A stretch of 24,321 nucleotides of DNA from Intoshia linei (lineage: Eukaryota; Orthonectida; Rhopaluridae): contig LWCA01000533.1 in the NCBI GenBank assembly GCA_001642005.1, forward strand, positions 1 to 24,321, written 5' to 3'. Within the stretch, counting starts at the first letter, position 1, and the number at the start of each line of letters is the position of its first letter. The position numbers and the translations under genes were made by a program. Below are positions 1 to 9,400 of this stretch, in pieces. A model generated the notes under the pieces. That model had not been told where the DNA came from and did not search any database. It was given only the letters and a program-made list of their open reading frames with translations.

Positions 1-148
1 CAACGATTTTTAGGAGTCATGAACTATCACAGAGACTGCATAAAAAACTTCTCCCAAATTTACAACTCCTATCACAACACTATTAAAAAAACGAACACCC
101 TTTCATTGGAGTCAGGAATGCCAACAATCGTACGAAAAACTAAAAATA

Positions 149-484
149 TTGCTCTCATCAGCACCAATACTGAAACGACCAGATCCAAATAAAGAATTTA
201 GTATAGAATGCAACGCATCAAATCATGCAATCGGTGCAGCCTTAATGCAAAATAATCATCCAATACAATTTGCCAGCAAACAACTCAGCGATGCTCAAAC
301 TCGTCACAGTACAACTGACAATGAATTTTTAGCAATAACCTGGGCATCACAACACTTCAAACACTATCTACTTGGTAAACTTTACACAGTGTACACGGAT
401 CATAAACCCCTTATCTATATAATGAATTACAAAAAATATCACAAAGAGACATTTCAAATATACTCAAATCCTCCAAGACTATGA
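149..484 (+). pseudogene. RNase H segment of the retrotransposon pol
   Basis: This is the longest open piece of the RNase H domain. There is no true start here: the frame is already open upstream from about 110 (FHWSQECQQSYEKL) and joins the RT thumb by a frame change near 85-95. It contains the APILKRPDPNKEF linker, the GAALMQNN strand and YTDHKPL. It runs out of frame at the A run 430-436; the tether sequence KYKPGKDN continues in another frame up to 530. Confidence 0.8.
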
Positions 485-530
485 TATCACAATTAAATAT
501 AAACCTGGCAAGGACAATATAACCGCCGAC

Positions 531-1076
531 ATGTTGTCTAGGATTGCTCAAATAAACCATATCTACTCATCTAATGATATATTTAATCTTAAACAAGCAC
601 AAAACGACGACAAAGACTGCAAAGAAATTTATAAAAAAATAAACAAACTAGATATAATCACTCTAGGAAACACATTATTGCCATACATCAAACAATTAAT
701 AAATAAAGATGACATAATATATTATAAAAAACCTAATACATTACGAACCATAGTACCCCAAAGCAAAACTACAGAAATAATAAAATTCTTTCACAATGAG
801 AAAATTTACAACCACCCAAATATATACAAAACTCTAGAAAATATTAAAAACCATTATTTTTGGCCAAAAATATCAAAACAAATTCATGATTGGATAAAAA
901 TTTGTGAACCTTGCAATATTGGAAAATCGGGACGTCGTAAACGAACTCAACCATTAAAAACGATCTACACTAAAAAATTCAATAATATGTGGCAAATCGA
1001 CTTCCTCGGCCCTATAGAAAAAACCAAAAATGGCAACAGGTACATCATATCAATGATTGAACATCACACCGGATGA
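531..1076 (+). pseudogene. Integrase zinc finger and start of the integrase core of the retrotransposon
   Basis: This open piece covers the end of the RNase H tether (MLSRI), a linker, the HHCC zinc finger (two His around codons 88-97, CEPC near codon 126) and the first strand of the DDE core (WQIDFLGPIEK, with the first catalytic Asp). It ends at TGA 1074-1076, where Gypsy integrases usually have the Trp of a G-W-P-E motif; the following codons still read PEAITT. So this stop is a nonsense change and not the natural end. Confidence 0.8.
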
Positions 1077-1191
1077 CCAGAAGCAATTACCACAGACTCA
1101 ATAAAAGCAGAAATAGCTTCCAAAGCAATCATTAATAATATTATTAGTAGGTAGCGTTCCCAAAACGATACATACTGATCATGGACGACAA

Positions 1192-1643
1192 TTGAATCTA
1201 AATTAATAAAAAATCTTTCAGAAGCATGTGGGTTCAAACATACATTCTCATCAGCATATAATTACAATAGTACTGGTGCAATAGAAAGACTCAATAGAAC
1301 TCTGAGAAACAAAATCAGAACTAACTGCAATGAAGACAAAGATGATTGGGACGAATTTTTACCCCTATTTTTGTTATCAATCCAAAATTCTATTTCTCAT
1401 AAAACAGGATATAGTCCATCTCAAATATTATACAATAAATCACTAACCATGCCTATCCACAATGTACTAAACAAACAACAAATAAAAAATAAAAATATAC
1501 ACCATAAAAAAAACAAATATATTGCAAATATGAAAAAAAATTATGATCACCTTGCCCTTAAAAAACAAAATGATCATGCTGCACAATTTATACCAAATCT
1601 CCCACACCTAACAAAAAATCAAACTACCTATAAACGTAAATAA
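1192..1643 (+). pseudogene. C-terminal part of the retrotransposon integrase core
   Basis: In one open frame from about 1192 the sequence reads ESKLIKNLSEACG, then GAIERLNRTLRNKIR (the third catalytic residue, Glu) and SHKTGYSPSQILYN, the usual distal end of a Gypsy integrase core. The second catalytic Asp (TDHG, about 1175) lies in a different frame just upstream. The last 60 codons are Lys/Asn/His-rich and show no clear chromodomain or GPY/F motif. Confidence 0.75.
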
Positions 1644-1845
1644 AGCAAACAAATTAACAAACCCTCACATTTTTATCAGTATAATTTGTCTTAAATGGGG
1701 TCCATTAATGATTAAATTATAACAATAAACTTACTACAACATATAATAAGCTTAGTAACGAATCAAGAGAATATCAATTATCAATCAACACACAATATCA
1801 ATTATATTGTAACCAGTAATTAGTATTAAACTTTAAACAAAGATT

Positions 1846-2409
1846 TTGGTCTACGACCTCACTACAGATACATTAATATACAAGTATTTTCCTATGTTTT
1901 TGATTGGTTTCAATATTATGAAAAAAATCTCCTTTGGTCTTTACTTGCTTTTATTATCTTCTGTTAAGTCTCAAATTACAAACAGTGTGCCATACAAATA
2001 CGTCACTGCCACCAAAATATCTGTCGAAATTTCTATTTTTATTTTTGTACACGTTTTTAGTTATTTTTTTTTCATTACTGAAAACATAAAAAATACAGTT
2101 GTGTATTTCACTTTTAACGGTATTGCATACTTTTCGTATGTTATTGTATATGAAAATCGCAAGAACAAAAAGTTTATTTCGATTGTAAATAAAAAATTTA
2201 AACCTTTTTATTTAATTATTGGTGTGGTTATTACTGATATTGTAGGATTAATTACATTATTTGTTGCTTACGATGATACTGATTATGTTATGAATTCCAG
2301 AACCAATATAATTGCATTTCTCAAAGCATATGCAATCTTACAAACTTTACTAACAAAGTATGTACATATACAAACAACATATAACAACTATACAAACATA
2401 GTAAAATAA
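1846..2409 (+). CDS. Multi-pass membrane protein, cysteine-free, single-module (truncated) paralogue
   Basis: Unrecognised family. The open frame begins after a TAA at 1834-1836 and has no ATG until 1893 (MFLIGFNIMKK), so this is either a 5'-truncated copy or a terminal exon. It encodes about four hydrophobic helices separated by short Lys-rich loops (YENRKNKKF, NKKFKPFYL) and no cysteine. It aligns over nearly its whole length with residues about 266-425 of the protein at 4029-5306. By hand count about 55% of some 130 positions are identical, including YVIVYE, KPFYLI, YVMN and YAILQT. That conservation at protein level argues the frame was under selection. It starts about 200 bp after the dead retrotransposon. 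It has some 20 extra C-terminal residues beyond the paralogue's end and no clear AATAAA near its stop. It could be a recent pseudogene. Confidence 0.5.
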   Translation: MVYDLTTDTLIYKYFPMFLIGFNIMKKISFGLYLLLLSSVKSQITNSVPYKYVTATKISVEISIFIFVHVFSYFFFITENIKNTVVYFTFNGIAYFSYVIVYENRKNKKFISIVNKKFKPFYLIIGVVITDIVGLITLFVAYDDTDYVMNSRTNIIAFLKAYAILQTLLTKYVHIQTTYNNYTNIVK

Positions 2410-2937
2410 TGTAAGTTATGTAAAGTAAAATGGTTTAAAATGTATGTTTGCTCATTTGTTTATTTATTTGTTCCAGTTTATTTAATACTCCATTAAATTT
2501 TATAATATATTATATATATCATAATCTATTCCATAATAATTTCATATTCTTACTAGTTTGACTGTTATGTACTACGTACAAATAACATTTAGCTCGGCCG
2601 AGGCCACATTTTTATTATACCAAAAAAAATAAATTCACTTTGAAAATTTAACTTAAAAATCCTACTATTCACTATTATTAATCCTTTAAAGGAGTTGTTC
2701 CCAAATTTGTTTCAGGTGGAACCATCATATCACATTACTTTGTACTTTAAAGTGAATTATTCTATCTTAATTTTTTGTTTGTTAGATTTGCGTAAAAAAT
2801 TTTAAAAACAATTGTTATCCATTTCAAAAATCCCACTACTAATAAAATTTACCATTTCAAGCTCTCATGGAAATTTAATTTTTAATTTCGCGGTTCTCGA
2901 CTTTTGTCATTTCCCGGGAAATCACAATAACTAGTAC
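2410..2937. other. Gene-free AT-rich stretch with a dispersed repeat
   Basis: No supported gene. It contains a 10-bp palindrome CTCGGCCGAG near 2593 and, at 2819-2875, one copy of a dispersed repeat also found near 23768. The last part (about 2878-2937) reads into the transposon-like terminus at 2938-2959. Confidence 0.5.
2819..2875 (+). repeat. Dispersed repeat, copy 1
   Basis: This stretch, beginning CCATTTCAAAAATCCCAC, matches 23768-23836 closely. Shared blocks are TTTCAAAAATCCCAC, ACTAATAAAATTTA and CTCATGGAAA; the second copy carries a short insertion in the middle. The element is not identified. Confidence 0.7.
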
Positions 2938-3744
2938 TTATAAACGAGAAACTACTGTATTTTTAAACTGTCATTTGAATTCATCAATTTGATTAGATCA
3001 ACATCAGCAGACTCTCCATGTAAAGTTACATATTCAATATTTGCTTATTTAATATACTTCCTCACGAAATAATTTGTTTTTGGAAGCGTAATGTTATTTT
3101 GAAGATTATAATTTTCGATAAGTGTGTGAATCATAGAAAATGATATTTTTCAGTTAAAATTTCTAAGGTGCTCGATTTTGGTTTTTAAATAATAATTCAT
3201 GTCAGCATATTTGTGTTCAATGTTTACCATTGTTTTTTTGATGCTATGCCATGCCATGCTGATATGAATCATTTAATGATAATAATTTATTACTATTTTT
3301 GATAGTGCCTTTAGCTTGGTTTACAGTGATATTAAATACTGTAGCTATTTCATGAGGTCCATAATTTTTATCTCTCGATTCAACCGCTATTTTTTTTCTC
3401 TCTAATGTTAAATCTTTTGACCTTTTAAATTGTGACATAAATTTTATGATAAAAGTGTGCTTTATTTTTAATGTTTTCGAGATTTTTTAAGGATAATGTA
3501 TATGAAAAATAGAACTCGTAATAAATGCTGTGGTTTAAAACGAAGATGTGCTTTATTTTTAACCCTTCAAATTTGAGAATTCACATTTATATAAGAAATA
3601 GAGTACCGGCAAAATAAGAAATGTATCTATTTAGTATTTAATGTTTAATGAAATTAATATTTTTTTCCTATTAAATGTACCAAAAACAAAAAAATGTGTT
3701 TTAAATTTTTCAGGAATGTGTGCTTTAAATCGACAACCACTGTA
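2938..3744 (-). mobile_element. Remnant of a pogo/Tigger-like DNA transposon (possibly two nested copies)
   Basis: Reading the - strand, a terminus-like sequence TACAGTGGTTGTCG starts at 3744, followed by three copies of a subterminal motif (GTGCTTTA.TTTTAA-like at 3713-3730, 3545-3563 and 3455-3473 in + coordinates). Next come a helix-turn-helix ORF (3438-3244) and a later fragment reading YVTLHGESADVD (about 3040-3000), which recalls the segment ahead of the catalytic core in CENP-B/Tigger-type transposases. A second, diverged terminus, TACAGTAGTTTCTCG, in the same orientation starts at 2959. TA next to CAGT matches the TA target of this superfamily. I did not find the opposite ends. Family placement is inferred from motifs only. 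Confidence 0.45.
3244..3438 (-). pseudogene. N-terminal helix-turn-helix fragment of a CENP-B/pogo-like transposase
   Basis: A 64-aa ORF starts with ATG at 3438. The segment LTLERKKIAVESRD, then PHEIATVFNI and a final KGTIKN fits the psq/CENP-B_N type helix-turn-helix, where a basic N-terminus is followed by an E-[IL]-A-x-x-F recognition turn. It stops soon after, although coding-like pieces continue further along the - strand (GESADVD near 3010), so this is most likely the 5' part of a broken transposase. A domesticated short HTH protein is possible but less likely, because transposon-like termini flank it. Confidence 0.4.
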
Positions 3745-4028
3745 TACGTGTTATTGTCTCGTAAGGGTTAACATTTCCATAATAAAATGCTATTGATTGC
3801 AAACATAACCTTATTGCTGAAAACTTATATATATATGGCAACTCTGGGTTGGATTAGAATCCATGATACATAAAACAATTCTTGATCCTTATTTCACAAA
3901 TAAAAAAATTTATGATTCGCATATGATATACAAAAAAACAAATATTATGATTATCAATGTTGCTTATGAATACTCGCATATTTACATAAAGATACTTAAT
4001 TATTAATACATATACATATTTTTATAGT
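3745..4028 (+). promoter_or_regulatory. Upstream region of the 425-aa membrane protein gene
   Basis: AT-rich sequence with no ORF of note. A TATATATATATGG element sits at about 3825-3837, and the stretch just before the ATG (TACATATTTTTATAG) is pyrimidine-poor but ends in AG, so an upstream non-coding exon cannot be excluded. Promoter function is inferred from position only. Confidence 0.25.
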
Positions 4029-5306
4029 ATGATTATAATCCTAGGATGGATATTTCTCATATCGATCATTCCAAAAAATGTCAAAACTGTAACGCCAACA
4101 CGAGCATCACTAACACAAATTGATTCCAATCTACAAGAAACGAATATAATGTATATATTTATATCAGTTTCAATTATATACATTGCAATCAACGTTATTA
4201 CGATTGGAGTACTTCAATTTCACCCAAAAATAAACAAAAAACTAAAGGCGAAATATAGAGTATTAATTGAATCATCAACGTTAATATTTACAAGCATAAT
4301 ATATTATGGAAGTGTATTTCGATATATTGAGAACCTACTGAGTCGTCGTTATATTTCGATCACAATATACACAATTTTCACAATAGTTTACTATGGTTTA
4401 TTGTTTTCAGTCGTTTATTTTACAGAAATACATAAATCTCCCAACTTGCAACGCCTTTCTAAATCAAATACATCGATGTTTCAGGCTGTTCTACTGGTTA
4501 CATTGTCTATCGGATACGACTTACCATATTTTTTAATAAATACTGACAAATTACTACAACAAACACCACTCATCAAAGCACCAATCGATAAATTTAATAA
4601 TATGTATAATATTATCAAAGAAGAAGTAAATTTTATTGAAGAAAGTATCGTTCATGCTAGATCTCTCATCTACTTTATTATTGATTTAATCAAAAATAAT
4701 TGGCTATTGAAAAATTTTAACATTAACCCTAAACCTATATACGATTTCATTGACATTCTAAACAAAATGAATAATATCATATTAGAATACGAGAATATAA
4801 TCCATATAATTGATATATCAATGTATCAATACATACCAATAGTTTTAATCATAACTAATGTACTCAAGAAAACAGTATATTTCATTATATATATAGTTTT
4901 GATATCTTCTGTAACGAGTCAAATTTCAAATATTGTTCCAAACAATTATATTATTGCAACAAAAATGTCACTGCACATTGTTTTATTCGTGATGGTACAC
5001 ATTGGTGGTTATTTCATAATTTTTACAGAAAGTATCAAAAATATAATTGTATACTTAACATATAATGGCATTTCATACTTATTATATGTCATTGTATATG
5101 AAAAAAGAAACGACAAAAAATTTTTAGGCTACGTATTTAAAAAAATTAAACCCTTCTATCTCATAACGATCATGGTTACTATAGATATCATAATTAGTTT
5201 AATAACAAATGTTGCTGATTTTGGCGGTACAGAATATGTTATGAATACAAGAGCTAATTTTATTATTCTTCTCAAAACATATGCCATTTTACAAACTTTT
5301 AAATAA
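4029..5306 (+). CDS. Multi-pass membrane protein, cysteine-free, two-module form (unrecognised family)
   Basis: A 425-aa single-exon ORF with ATG at 4029, ending TAA, with AATAAA at 5316-5321, ten bases after the stop. It starts with a short hydrophobic leader (residues 2-14), followed by hydrophobic helices at about 41-62, 78-97, 109-131, 149-169, (206-222), 268-294, 311-333, 337-357 and 375-396. The C-terminus, about 402-425, is amphipathic and ends YAILQTFK. There is no cysteine in the whole protein. Helices 41-169 and 268-396 have nearly the same spacing and share a pattern (I-x-IY...YY/YL...VVY-x-x-E...F...VT-x-x-x-x-D), suggesting an internal duplication of a four-helix unit. The C-terminal half is about 55% identical to the ORF at 1846-2409. 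The function is unknown. A chemoreceptor-like or virus-derived origin was considered but nothing diagnostic was seen. Confidence 0.7.
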   Translation: MIIILGWIFLISIIPKNVKTVTPTRASLTQIDSNLQETNIMYIFISVSIIYIAINVITIGVLQFHPKINKKLKAKYRVLIESSTLIFTSIIYYGSVFRYIENLLSRRYISITIYTIFTIVYYGLLFSVVYFTEIHKSPNLQRLSKSNTSMFQAVLLVTLSIGYDLPYFLINTDKLLQQTPLIKAPIDKFNNMYNIIKEEVNFIEESIVHARSLIYFIIDLIKNNWLLKNFNINPKPIYDFIDILNKMNNIILEYENIIHIIDISMYQYIPIVLIITNVLKKTVYFIIYIVLISSVTSQISNIVPNNYIIATKMSLHIVLFVMVHIGGYFIIFTESIKNIIVYLTYNGISYLLYVIVYEKRNDKKFLGYVFKKIKPFYLITIMVTIDIIISLITNVADFGGTEYVMNTRANFIILLKTYAILQTFK

Positions 5307-5475
5307 CATTTCAAGAATAAAGAAACAATAGACATCTATTGAGAATTCTAATATGTTCAATTAATAAATATTTAAACAAGATACAAACGAATATCAATAA
5401 ACACATATTGTAATAATAACTATGGAATCATGTATGCAATGTGTAGATTTAAATGTAAAAGTGAAAAAGCTTTGT
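5307..5475. other. 3' region of the 425-aa gene
   Basis: Contains the AATAAA at 5316-5321 that probably ends the + strand transcript. Otherwise AT-rich with no supported gene. Confidence 0.4.
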
Positions 5476-5869
5476 TCACACAATTTCTTTACTAGGTGTT
5501 TCAATCTCTTTCACGTTATCAACATCCATTGTGACTTAAATTTTATCATCACTGATGTTGCCTGCTGCTTCTTCAACTATTTTTTCTAATTATTCTCTCT
5601 ACAAGTAGTCTACATCTTTCTTCTGTTTTAGTTTGCACTTGTACACTATACCATCTCACTATCAATATGATAATAATCACAAGCAATGTGATAATAGCAA
5701 TTATCAATGTGATCATTGCTATATTCAAAGTAATAATCAAATTATTAAGGATTTCTGGTATATTTTGACCAACAATTAAATTGTAATTAACGGGAAACGT
5801 AATATGGTTGAATCGCACTACATACTTTATATATATGTATAATATATTTTTTTTACGTTTAAGGTATAT
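5476..5869 (-). pseudogene. Traces of a single-pass membrane protein gene
   Basis: The - strand frame 5869-5573 is open but has no ATG. From about 5818 it reads RFNHITFPVNYNLIVG, a long Ile/Leu-rich helix (about 5750-5655), then RWYSVQVQTKTEERC and a basic tail. The frame stops at 5573. A one-base shift there continues as IVEEAAGNISDDKI to a stop at about 5537, followed by a separate ATG mini-frame MDVDNVKEIETPSKEIV (5529-5476). An extracellular stretch, one helix, then a charged tail is a sensible topology, so this may be a decayed gene or a terminal exon. The helix coincides exactly with 21-bp tandem repeats, so low-complexity chance coding is also possible. Confidence 0.3.
5663..5746. repeat. 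Four tandem 21-bp units, cluster 1
   Basis: Units begin at 5663, 5684, 5705 and 5726, each 21 bp and starting CAATATGATAATA, CAATGTGATAATAGC, CAATGTGATCATTGC and CAAAGTAATAATC. On the - strand each unit is seven codons, giving hydrophobic heptads such as NIAMITL and IIAIITL. Confidence 0.75.
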
Positions 5870-6329
5870 TTAAGAAAAATATTCGAATTTTCTGAGTTTA
5901 GATTCTTAAAAATATCCGTGTTATTTGAAAGTTCATGTAACCATAATATTGTTTGAAAATAAAAATATAAATTAATTTTGAAAATCATATTTACATTCAA
6001 AGTAAGAATAGTCAGTCAATGTAAAAATAGCTATTGTCAATGTAGGAATAATTAGCAACAGTGATAGTAATTAAAATTAATGTAAGAATAATTACATCCA
6101 AAATGAGAGGAAAAATTTATTTAAACATGTATTATTAATGTTTTTTTATAATTAAATGCATATATATGTTAATTAACATATTATATTAATTACATTTAAA
6201 AAAACGCTTTAACGTTATATTCATCGTTATTAACGTCCTTGCATAATCATCAAACAAAAATTTAAAACATTTTAAAAACAGAAATAAACAATATATTATT
6301 TAATAATTTTATAACTACAAATTGAGTGG
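5870..6329. other. HUWE1 3' flank / probable 3'UTR
   Basis: Apart from repeat cluster 2 there is no supported gene. On the - strand an AATAAA is present at 6121-6116, about 210 nt after the HUWE1 stop, and could be its polyadenylation signal; no canonical signal is seen closer to the stop. Confidence 0.35.
5998..6098. repeat. About five degenerate 21-bp units, cluster 2
   Basis: Related units start at about 5998 (19 bp), 6017, 6038, 6059 and 6078, beginning CAAAGTAAGAATAG, CAATGTAAAAATAGC, CAATGTAGGAATAA, CAGTGATAGTAA and TAATGTAAGAATAA. They resemble cluster 1 at 5663-5746 in sequence and period. Confidence 0.6.
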
Positions 6330-6429
6330 TTAAGCGATACCAAAACCGGCGCATTCGGTGATTGCTTTAATTACATACTCTTTTAGTTTATCGAAAGTTT
6401 CATATTCAGGTAAGTCAAGTTGGTTAAAA
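6330..6429 (-). CDS. HUWE1: HUWE1 exon 7 (HECT C-lobe end)
   Basis: 100 nt after acceptor TATAG. The first base (T, 6429) completes TGT, the catalytic cysteine, followed by [19 protein letters not shown] and CAGFGIA, then TAA at 6332-6330. It matches the family's CFNQLDLP and terminal FGLA. Confidence 0.93.
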
Positions 6430-9400
6430 CTATAATATAATCAATTAAACGTAAATCACAATAAACCACGAGTTTCCAAATCTAATAAATCAATGAAAAT
6501 TATTATAACTTATAAAGTCAACGAAAATTGAAATTTCATTATGAATTTTTCGTAGATGAATTTTCATCATAAATACCTAGAAATTGACAACAAATAAGAC
6601 TATAGAAACTCGTATATAGATTATCATTATCAAATTATTATTAAATTACCAGGTGTGAGCAACAGGTAATCTGTTTTTAGAGCGATTATCACGGTTGATT
6701 CGAAAACATTGTTTGCCGTTCATTCCTTCCAGATGAGCAAACCCGTGAAGTGGAACTCTGGAAGTTCCGGTTACAAATTGGAGAAATTTGGCCAGATAAG
6801 AAGCATCGAACGATCGAAGTGCTTCCCAAAACCATATAATTTGAATTGACTCTTCAGTGTAGTGAATATATTGTGTATTGTTTTGTAAATCTTTCAAGTC
6901 AATTTTAGGGCATCCAGAAATAAGTAATTCAATTTCTTGTTCATTGAAAATTGAAATATGTTCCACAGGTATGATATCAAAAAATCCTAATAAAAATGCA
7001 CCTAATTGATGTCGAATTGAACCAATCATTCTCTCTCGACATATTAATTCAATATATTCGCGTTTATTTTCCTCAGTTACAAGAATATTTGCTCCGTTTT
7101 CTTTTAAATTTACAGATTTCATAACACCAAACTCTTCAGTCTAAAAAAATAATAGTTTAATTGTTTCAATAAGTTTCAATGTACCTCCGTCACAAAATAT
7201 AAATCATCGCCCAGCTCGTTAATGTTATTTTGCAATACATATACCAAACTGTTGTAAAAATCGTTGTCCTCTGTTTCAAAGTCTGTATATCTAAACACCG
7301 TTTATGTCCTTAAAATGGGTAAATTATATAAGAATATAAATTAATTAAAATTAATATAAATTAAAATGCACATTACATCAAAACATCACAATTGGATCAG
7401 ACAGTAAAAGATTAAAACTTAATCAAATGCAACTGCAACTCAATTAACTTTAAATTTAATTAAAATAACTAAGTTTAAATATATCCCATTATTATCAAGC
7501 GCAAAATTTTCGCCAACATCGTTAATGAAAGAACCGAATATACAAAAATAAATAAAAATTACTTGATTGGTAAACTGAGAATATGTTTATAAAAGGATCT
7601 TGTAAAGTAGCAAGCCAGCAACTGTCTATCTGATACAGCTTTAGCAATTAACCGACCAACAAAAGTATAATAAGATAAATGACTGTGATTATAGTGAGAT
7701 AAAGGATTTATAGTATAGGTAACTCTGTCACCAGGTGTAACACGGAACAAAGCATAATTCGGGTTAAATATTTCTTTAGCCAATATATCGTACCATTCCC
7801 TAAGTAACCCTCCAGCATCCTGCCCTTCTTCGTCCTTAAAAGAGATGCAAAACTTTTTACGCCAATCTGCTGTAGATTTTCCATTTAAATGCCTATAAGA
7901 ATCTTCAAAAACATACTCTCTTCTGACACGTATATGATATGTATCTATGTATTCATCATCAACATCATCAAAATCACGCAATTTATTAAAAAAATGATCA
8001 ACCTTGATATCAAAATCCAAAAGTCTTGGGTAATAAGTCAAAACTCTAAAAGGACCACTACTAATGGGTATTTCATTACATCGTTGCCTTAAAATGTTAT
8101 TTAAAACATCTCTATGTGAATCCGCAAATGCTATAAATTTATCAGTATCACTTGTATGCTCCATGTAACCATGAAGTGGTGTAGGTGAATTTGTAATTGA
8201 TTCATCCAGTTGATCAGTCGTTACCTTGTATTGAACAGTTTCTTGTAATATTTGAGCAATTTGGTCAGAACGATGCTTAGAGTCTGTTTCATCTCTTTTA
8301 GAAATTTCTTCGCTACGGTTTTTTGCAGATGTTTGGCCATGTACCAAAAAAAATGATTCGAGTAAAGGTTCCAAAATTTGAGCGACACCGTTATATTCCA
8401 AATGTTGAAAGCAAGTTAAGCATTTGCCTAAATATATCCATACCTCATTAATATTCAATTTCACAGATAACTCAATAGGACTATTATTTATACAATCTAA
8501 AATTCTCGGATTAATAAGTGGGTTTAAATTAATAAAGGAAGTCACGTTCGCATAAGATTCGTTTGCAACAATTTTCAACGCTGCTTTGAAATCATCATTC
8601 GCTTGAATCAAATCATCAATAGTATACGTTTTTTTAATTGTATAGAAAACAAGGTTTAATTCATTAATATCAACCAAAACAGAAATTAACCTCAAAAAAA
8701 GCCCTTGATTGGCAAAATTTTTGGTGAATAAATTGATACTATTAATTTTGTTAGACAAAACATTAACCTGTTTCTTAAACAACTTTTTTTTGGAGGATGA
8801 AAAGAGTCTTAACAATTTTTCCATATTTTCACTTTTGGTTGGGGCGATAGGTCGTTTCTTGGATATTTCAGAACTTGTATGACTTTGCTCATTTTTAATA
8901 TGGGAGTCTGCTTCACTGTACAATATTTGCAATTCAGAAGTTACCCGAGAGGCTAAAATGGAAATTTCCTTAGACAGTGTTTTAATTATTATAGTTCTAC
9001 ATCCCTCAATTTCTGCTAATGCTTTGAAAATATCACGTACTGAATTAAACACAGTATCAGATTCAATTTTCAAAATTAGCAGAGAAGCGATCTCTTGAAT
9101 GTATATTTCGTTTATTGGTGAAGGTTCAATGTTAATCGGATATTCTGACGATAGACTGAACACAGTCTCAGGTATGTTTAACAAGTTCAATGAAAGTAAA
9201 TATAAACTGGAAGTAAGATTGTCCATACATGGAAGTTTGTCTTTATCGGAAAATTTGATTGCCACTTGATGTGTATGTAAGGTAGAATTGATGAAAACAC
9301 TATTTATGCCAACGTTTACAGTTTCGTCAAAATATTTATTCAGATGATGCATAAATGCTTTGTTTTTAATAATATTTATAAAAGTGCGCCGACTTGATAT

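Larger units (their letters stand above)
1..1643 (+). mobile_element. Degraded Ty3/Gypsy-type LTR retrotransposon pol fragment (end of RT, RNase H, integrase)
   Basis: Translation gives, in order, the RT thumb motif RFLGVMNYHR (bases 4-33), an RNase H domain (about 110-530) with YTDHKPL, the tether KYKPGKDNITADMLSR, an H-H-C-C integrase zinc finger (about 790-920, ending CEPC), and an integrase core with WQIDFLGP, TDHG and GAIERLNR. These are the expected parts of a Gypsy-type pol in the right order. The reading frame is broken. There are frame changes near 85-95 and 430-436 (both in A runs), an in-frame TGA at 1074-1076, and frame changes near 1147 and 1192. The residue where RNase H normally has its first catalytic Asp reads Asn (CNAS, about base 212). 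Gag, protease and most of RT lie outside the window. I could not find a convincing LTR after 1643. It is a dead copy cut by the left edge. The domain order is seen; the superfamily rests on family knowledge. Confidence 0.9.

Noticed and set aside
1644-1845. A 3' LTR and polypurine tract after the pol fragment (AAATGGGG near 1694)
   Set aside because: No TG...CA boundaries and no second LTR copy in the window to compare.
4029-5306. The 425-aa protein as a retroviral-type envelope protein
   Set aside because: It has many membrane helices, no cysteine and no cleavage site or single anchor, all contrary to envelope proteins.
4029-5306. The 425-aa protein as an insect gustatory receptor
   Set aside because: The C-terminal TYAILQTF superficially recalls the receptor TY-five-residues-QF motif, but the spacing is wrong and the protein looks like an internal repeat of four helices.
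5422-5589. A 55-aa cysteine-rich + strand ORF starting MESCMQCVDL
   Set aside because: It overlaps the more protein-like - strand tail (EEAAGNISDDKI, MDVDNVKEIETPSKEIV), and its Phe/Cys-rich end is what their antisense would give.
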